DNA of 64,000 bases from Lucifuga dentata (Eukaryota > Chordata > Actinopteri > Ophidiiformes > Bythitidae), in NCBI GenBank assembly GCA_014773175.1, contig VXCM01001575.1:1-64000 (forward strand), given 5' to 3'. Below, piece by piece: positions 59,165 to 64,000 of this stretch. The notes beneath the pieces were generated by a model. That model worked only from the letters and a program-made list of their open reading frames with translations, made no database searches and had not been told where the DNA came from. Numbering within the stretch: the stretch's first letter is position 1; every line of letters begins with the position of its first letter. Made by a program: the position numbers and the translations under genes.

Positions 59165-60576
59165 ATATCACATCATCCTAATCAGACGTGCATAAAAAGT
59201 GGAATTCGCAAACCCCAGCAATGTGTCCACCCTCATGTGCTCATACACATGGACACACAGTCTCACAAATGCACAAATTCACACCCACTGCACATGTTCA
59301 CAATGAATGAACATGTGCATACACATGTTACAGTTTTTTGTCTGAGTAAAATAACCACATCTCCACAGAATCAAATTGGCCACTTGGACAACTGTCCATC
59401 CATAATTTACAGCAATCCAGAACAAACTTGACCTGAAACATGCCAGCATGATTTTGTAGCAGTTACATTTGCGAGGAAATATGCATCACTTTGCATTTGA
59501 GTAGATGTTTGAATTTGTCATGTTCCTCCTCAACTAATTAAACTGCATGAGTGAGGTTTTAGTAAGACTCAGATCTCTGTGCATCAGCCTCAGACCTGGT
59601 GCCAGGCCGACAGGAGTGATAAGGTGTGGAGCACATATTTACGAAGAGAGTTTTAACAAGGCGAAGCAACTGACGTACAGGACTAACGCAGGATGACTTC
59701 ATCCATGTAAACACTGATGACTCAGACTGATGACTCAGTAAACTCAGTAAACGCAGACCGACTTACTGGAATTGACCATCTTCACACTCCAAAAGAGCAT
59801 TATGTCAAATCCAGTCACCTAGGTAAAATGGCTAACACCCTTCATTTATGGAAAGCCATGTAGCACGTGCCTTGTTCCTTCCCTCATCCAAAGATCAAGA
59901 CATTTTCAAGCAACTTGAACAAAAGAGTTACAAATTATGACCCAGCTACAAGTACATGACTGTGCTGAAGGCTCCATACATCAATTTGTTCCCCGGCAGA
60001 CAAGGGGTATTGTTTGAAAGCAGTGCAATGCAGGCTTGTAGTTGTTTGGAGATTCATCATAGTAAAGCACAGTGCTATACAGTGCTTGTGCTTGTCTAAG
60101 TGAAGAATATTTGCCCATTGTTGGGTGACTGCCTTCCAGTTGTAACTGATGATATAGAATTGCAGTGTCTGGAATTGTATCTCTTCTAGGGACAAAACAG
60201 AACCTAAATGTAAATTATACTTTCAATTTCTAGCTGTTGTAGTCAACCTTCAACGACTTCAATTTGTGACTTCATATATTTGACAAATCCCATGTCCAAA
60301 ACAAGCTTAAAAAAAAATTCAGATTTCTGAAAGTCGAGAACAATCTTCCCTGGCATCTTTTTTTCCTTCCTATTTTAAGGGTGAGGGCTTTCTATCTGCA
60401 TATAAAAATGAAGGAGATTGCACATAAAGTAATGAAATACACTAAAACAAGCTCCCCAAAAAGACAATACAATAGAATGAAATGCAGAATGAAAAAGTGA
60501 GTTGCAAAGAAAGGCTAAAGTTCTGTGTCAACTTTACCTCCTGGTAGGGTGCATATAGGAGGAAGGCACTTTTGAA

Positions 60577-60754
60577 GACGAAAACTCCAGCAACACAGAG
60601 CAACACATTTGCTTAAAACAAAGTTTTATTGTACAAAACAAATAAAGTTGCTCTCAATACTACAAAGGGTTGNCATTTGCTTAAAACAAAGTTTTATTGT
60701 ACAAAACAAATAAAGTTGCTCTCAATACTACAAAGGGTTGCTGGAGTTTTCATC
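60577..60754. repeat. 18-bp inverted repeat enclosing a duplicated join
   Basis: GACGAAAACTCCAGCAAC (60577-60594) and GTTGCTGGAGTTTTCATC (60737-60754) are inverse copies with one mismatch. Between them lie two exact 67-nt copies separated by the N at 60673. Confidence 0.85.
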
Positions 60755-62636
60755 TAAAAAGCATATACAGCACATTAAAGTAGAAGGAATGGAGCAACAG
60801 AGAGCGTGACAGAACTAATGTCAAGCTCGGGAGAGAGAGAGAGAGAGAGAACGTGAGGGACTGAATTAAGTTTAAGGAGAGGAGCTAACGAGTCCATGGT
60901 GACTTAGAAAAACACTCACGTAGGTGCAGCTCATTAATTGTTTAAACCTGCCAACATATTTAGTACTTTCTAGAGCTTCCTCCAATGCATTTGAATGCTG
61001 AAGGTACATCAGGAACAAAGAATCAGCACTGCTTTCTCTGGTGGACATAATTTTGTCTGTCACTTTAAATGTCACGTCAAACAAACAACGTGGCTAGTTA
61101 TCTTCGGTCTAAAGGGAGAATAAAGTAACAAACAGAAACAGGTCAGAACGTTAAGGTAAGATGTTGACACTAAACCAGAGCAAATATATTACAGACTGCA
61201 GCAGTTTAACCTGATTCGCCTTCTTTGTCCTCATACAGACTCCAGCACAGCTTTCATGTCATTACGTGTCTGATGAGCTTTGTCTCGTTGGCTTTGTGTG
61301 AATTCAAGAGTAGAAATGAGGACATTGTTTCCCCTAAAAAGAGAACACTTTCTATTGAATGATTTCTCTGGGTGTTTGCTATAAAAGGACATAAAGAAAC
61401 GGAGAGATTAGGAGTGCTGATAATAGTCCTGCTCTCAGGTAAATTCTATCATCATGGAATATTATTCCAGTAAAGAGTATATTCCTTAATTATAAAAGAC
61501 TAAGCATATCAATTAGAACCTCAGCCACTCTGGTATGTTTTTCCATAACAGAGCTAAATTGTACCTGTTTTTTTCACAATTTCATTATTACTATGGGGAA
61601 TAATGTACATCACCTGCTTACAAAATGCACTACACAGAAGTAAGCATCCACCTCCATCATGACTGGGTGCAGTATTTTTTTTTCTTTCATATTTACAATT
61701 GATTGATGTATGGTATGATTGGTCTTAAAGATTGGTGTTATTTTTGTACTGATGATGTCACAGCACAGCAGGTTTCTTGGTTTCTTAGCTACCATTGCAT
61801 CACAGCTGTCACATGTGTAACTGAATCAATCATGCAAGCCTCAGCCCTCATGTGCATTGGTGGTTAAAGGCAGCAGTAGAGGAGATTTTTTTTTTTTTTT
61901 TTTTNTTTTTTTTTTTTTTTTTTAGCCAGTATATACTTGACATTTTTTATGCATATGAATATGCACGATGGTTGCCCTGCTGGGAGCGGTAATGTCAACT
62001 TCTGTCAAGAGACATCAGCAGTGCAGTAACCAGTGACAATCAGAAAAATATAGGAAAGTTTTGAGAAGTTAATTAAGCACGTCAGAAAGCTCATATATCA
62101 TTGTCGTCGCTGCAGCCGTGTTTCTCTCTCCTTTGTAACACAGAAAAAATACTGATCTCCACTGTCAATATCTTTGTTTACACTTGTGAAAAAAAACCCC
62201 TTGTGGATGCAGCATTTAAACCCCCAGACTGATGTAAAGAATGAAAGCCAGTATGCAAGCAAAACACCTCACACACAAACTACGTGCACAACATATAGTT
62301 AAAGCCAAGTATAGTCCTGCATTATAGTATTCAGCTTGTAGCAGCACATGAGCCAAATCTGGAAATAAATATTATCTTCATTTTCTTCTACATAAAATAT
62401 GTTTAAGCATTTTCGTAGTAGCACAAACATAAAGGCCTTGTAAATCCAAATGAAAATCACATTAAACTACCTCTTGTACTATGATCTTATCAGTGTTTCT
62501 CAACTGTGTTTTCACGTAGAAATGCTGGATAATGGATACGGGATAATGATTTCTATTATCCATAATTCTGCATTTTATTATTGAGAGATGCTGGCGATGA
62601 CTGTAACTGTTCAATAGGTTTACAGTATAAAGAGTT

Positions 62637-62920
62637 AATGGGCAGAATTCATTTAACACAGTGCCAAATTTAACATGTCCATAAGGGCAAACAATGTACA
62701 CCAGCAGCATCTTAAAGAGGATTTACGACAGTATTTCCTTATTTACATGATGAGGAAGCTATTCATAACACACAGTCACACAAAAATAACGACCTGTTCA
62801 GTCTGTTAATGGGGCACCAGTGTGCTGATTAACGTAAGGGAATGACCATCATTTATCATGGTGCTTATTTAGTGTGACACTTGTAGTTACATGATTTTTT
62901 TTTTATGAATTCTGCCCATT
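62637..62920. mobile_element. small inverted-repeat element
   Basis: Perfect 16-bp inverted ends: AATGGGCAGAATTCAT (62637-62652) and ATGAATTCTGCCCATT (62905-62920). The interior shares AACACAGTGCCAAATTTAA and a TTTATCA..G.GC..T.TTTAG.TGACACT stretch with 7195-7940. Confidence 0.65.
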
Positions 62921-64000
62921 GTCTGATGCCTCTGCATCTGTCATAATTTGTATGTTTATGTTTTCAGAGTCTGTGCTGGACTACAGCAGACCAGAACCAG
63001 TATGGAACTTTCACAGGCATGAAAAATGCTCACATTGTTTTATTAATCCATAAAAATCAGAATTTCAACAGATAGATAGGCCTGAGTCTCAGCCTCACCT
63101 TTAACACCGTGTTGAACTCTATAATCAACAGTGATGAAACAAATCAGCTCGTAGCTGAAGCTAATTACCAACTCCAACTCTAAGACTTACTAAGCCAAAG
63201 AAAAGATCCAATGCTAAAAGGAATCTCTCACTTGAGGGGTGAATTATTGCTTTCCTCTCATACAGGTGAATCAGTGCAATTCCCCATCAAGCTACTTCAT
63301 AGGAACATTCCGTGGATCCTGGGGGTAATGTTTAAGGTCAAGCATGCATTTTAGTGACTGATTCTATTACTTGCATCAGGAGCCTATGGAGGATTTTACT
63401 TTGATTGTCTCATTCAAGTGGATATCAGTCTTCCCTCTGGATGTAATGATGTATTGGTCTCCAGAGTAAATCCACCTTGGCACATACAGCACATGAAAGA
63501 ATGCTAAATTGACTTATTTCTTAATAAAGCCCTTCAGCAACACTTGTTTCTGATTTCCTCTGAGCCGTGCAGCAGCAGAGAGGATCCTGACACATTTCAG
63601 TCATCATTTGATACAAATCACGAATTGGCAAAGAGGAGATAAAACCTGGGAGACAGCGTTGTCATTTATGGACACACTCATTTCCCACTGCTGTTGCTGG
63701 AAGATTTCCATTAATGAGAAAAAAACACCACCTCTCCTCATATACAGCAACTCCCATCTGCCTCGGCAAGACAGAAATATCTTCAATCTAACGACATTTG
63801 GATTTCACACAAGCAAAGGAGCCTACAGAAAACAAGCCTTGTCTTCCCAACAGAAATCTGCTCAGCCAGTGAGTGAAATTTTAGATGTTATGTCTGGCAC
63901 TTGTCAGCAGGTCTGCAGAAGCAGCAGCTTGGATAATTTAAACATGTTACGCTTCATTTGAGCTACTGGCTTGCAGTCCTCTCATGACTATCCCTTTCTC

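Larger units (their letters stand above)
48034..64000. other. 5' intron or flank upstream of exon 1
   Basis: No exon of pcdh15 or of another gene was recognised in these 16 kb. Items found are a hairpin plus GA tract (49150-49263), a composite repeat with an inserted SINE (50396-52455), a GCTAGC-rich minisatellite, one end of a palindromic element near 53098, GACA/GATA repeats (54868-54936), poly-T gaps at 58499 and 61905, CA and GA microsatellites, an inverted repeat with an unmerged join (60577-60754) and a small inverted-repeat element (62637-62920). Since the phase entering exon 1 requires an earlier coding exon, this span is probably one long intron. Confidence 0.65.

Noticed and set aside
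61955..62015. Minus-strand ATIV-like reading resembling the start of PCDH15 EC1
   Set aside because: Only four residues match ATIVAID; flanking residues and splice sites do not fit.
63608..63961. 117-codon open frame on the plus strand
   Set aside because: No domain, signal or membrane pattern and no neighbouring exon evidence.

Overview
The window is vertebrate nuclear DNA, almost certainly from a teleost fish. It has long AT-rich introns, many GA/CT, CA and GATA microsatellites, Tc1-like, hAT-like and TTAA-flanked transposon remnants, an L2-type LINE, and tRNA-derived SINEs of the kind common in percomorph fishes. The species cannot be named from the sequence alone.

One protein-coding gene is visible. 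It lies on the minus strand and runs from 48033 down to 8196. Fifteen coding segments, about 1.9 kb in total, have canonical AG/GT borders, and their phases join into one continuous reading frame except at one assembly gap. The translation matches protocadherin-15 (pcdh15), the tip-link cadherin of inner-ear hair cells, from the middle of extracellular cadherin repeat 1 (EC1) to the middle of EC6. The signal peptide, the start of EC1, the later EC repeats, the membrane segment and the tail are not in the window. They must lie beyond the two edges: about 16 kb upstream of the first visible exon and about 8 kb downstream of the last hold no exon I can recognise. Whether this is the pcdh15a or pcdh15b paralogue cannot be decided here.

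Layout from high to low coordinates, which is gene order: 48034-64000, 5' intron or flank with a SINE, a composite repeat, a minisatellite and GACA/GATA repeats; 47882-42107, EC1-EC2 exons 1-4, with an L2 LINE nested inside a TTAA-flanked element; 39096-38926, the EC2/EC3 junction; 34537-34220, two EC3 exons 96 bp apart, next to a fold-back element carrying telomere-like repeats; 29380-27578, EC3/EC4, including a candidate 21-bp microexon; 23027-22878, EC4/EC5, between a decayed Tc1 transposon and two non-autonomous elements; 20048-15124, EC5 and EC6 exons; 8275-8196, an EC6 exon partly lost in an assembly gap; 8195-1, intron with several repeats.

The most interesting points are the candidate 21-bp in-frame microexon at the place where human PCDH15 has a 7-residue optional insert; (CT)n microsatellites that serve as, or adjoin, the 3' splice-site pyrimidine tract of several exons; two perfect 14-4-14 hairpins 2 kb apart; a 33-nt inverted repeat around a CA/TA microsatellite; and fifteen single-N assembly joins. 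Five of those joins carry an exact 61-67 nt duplicated flank, and one has removed coding sequence. I found no bacterial-type system, CRISPR array or second gene. Comparisons with human PCDH15 and with transposon consensus sequences are from memory, not from a database search.
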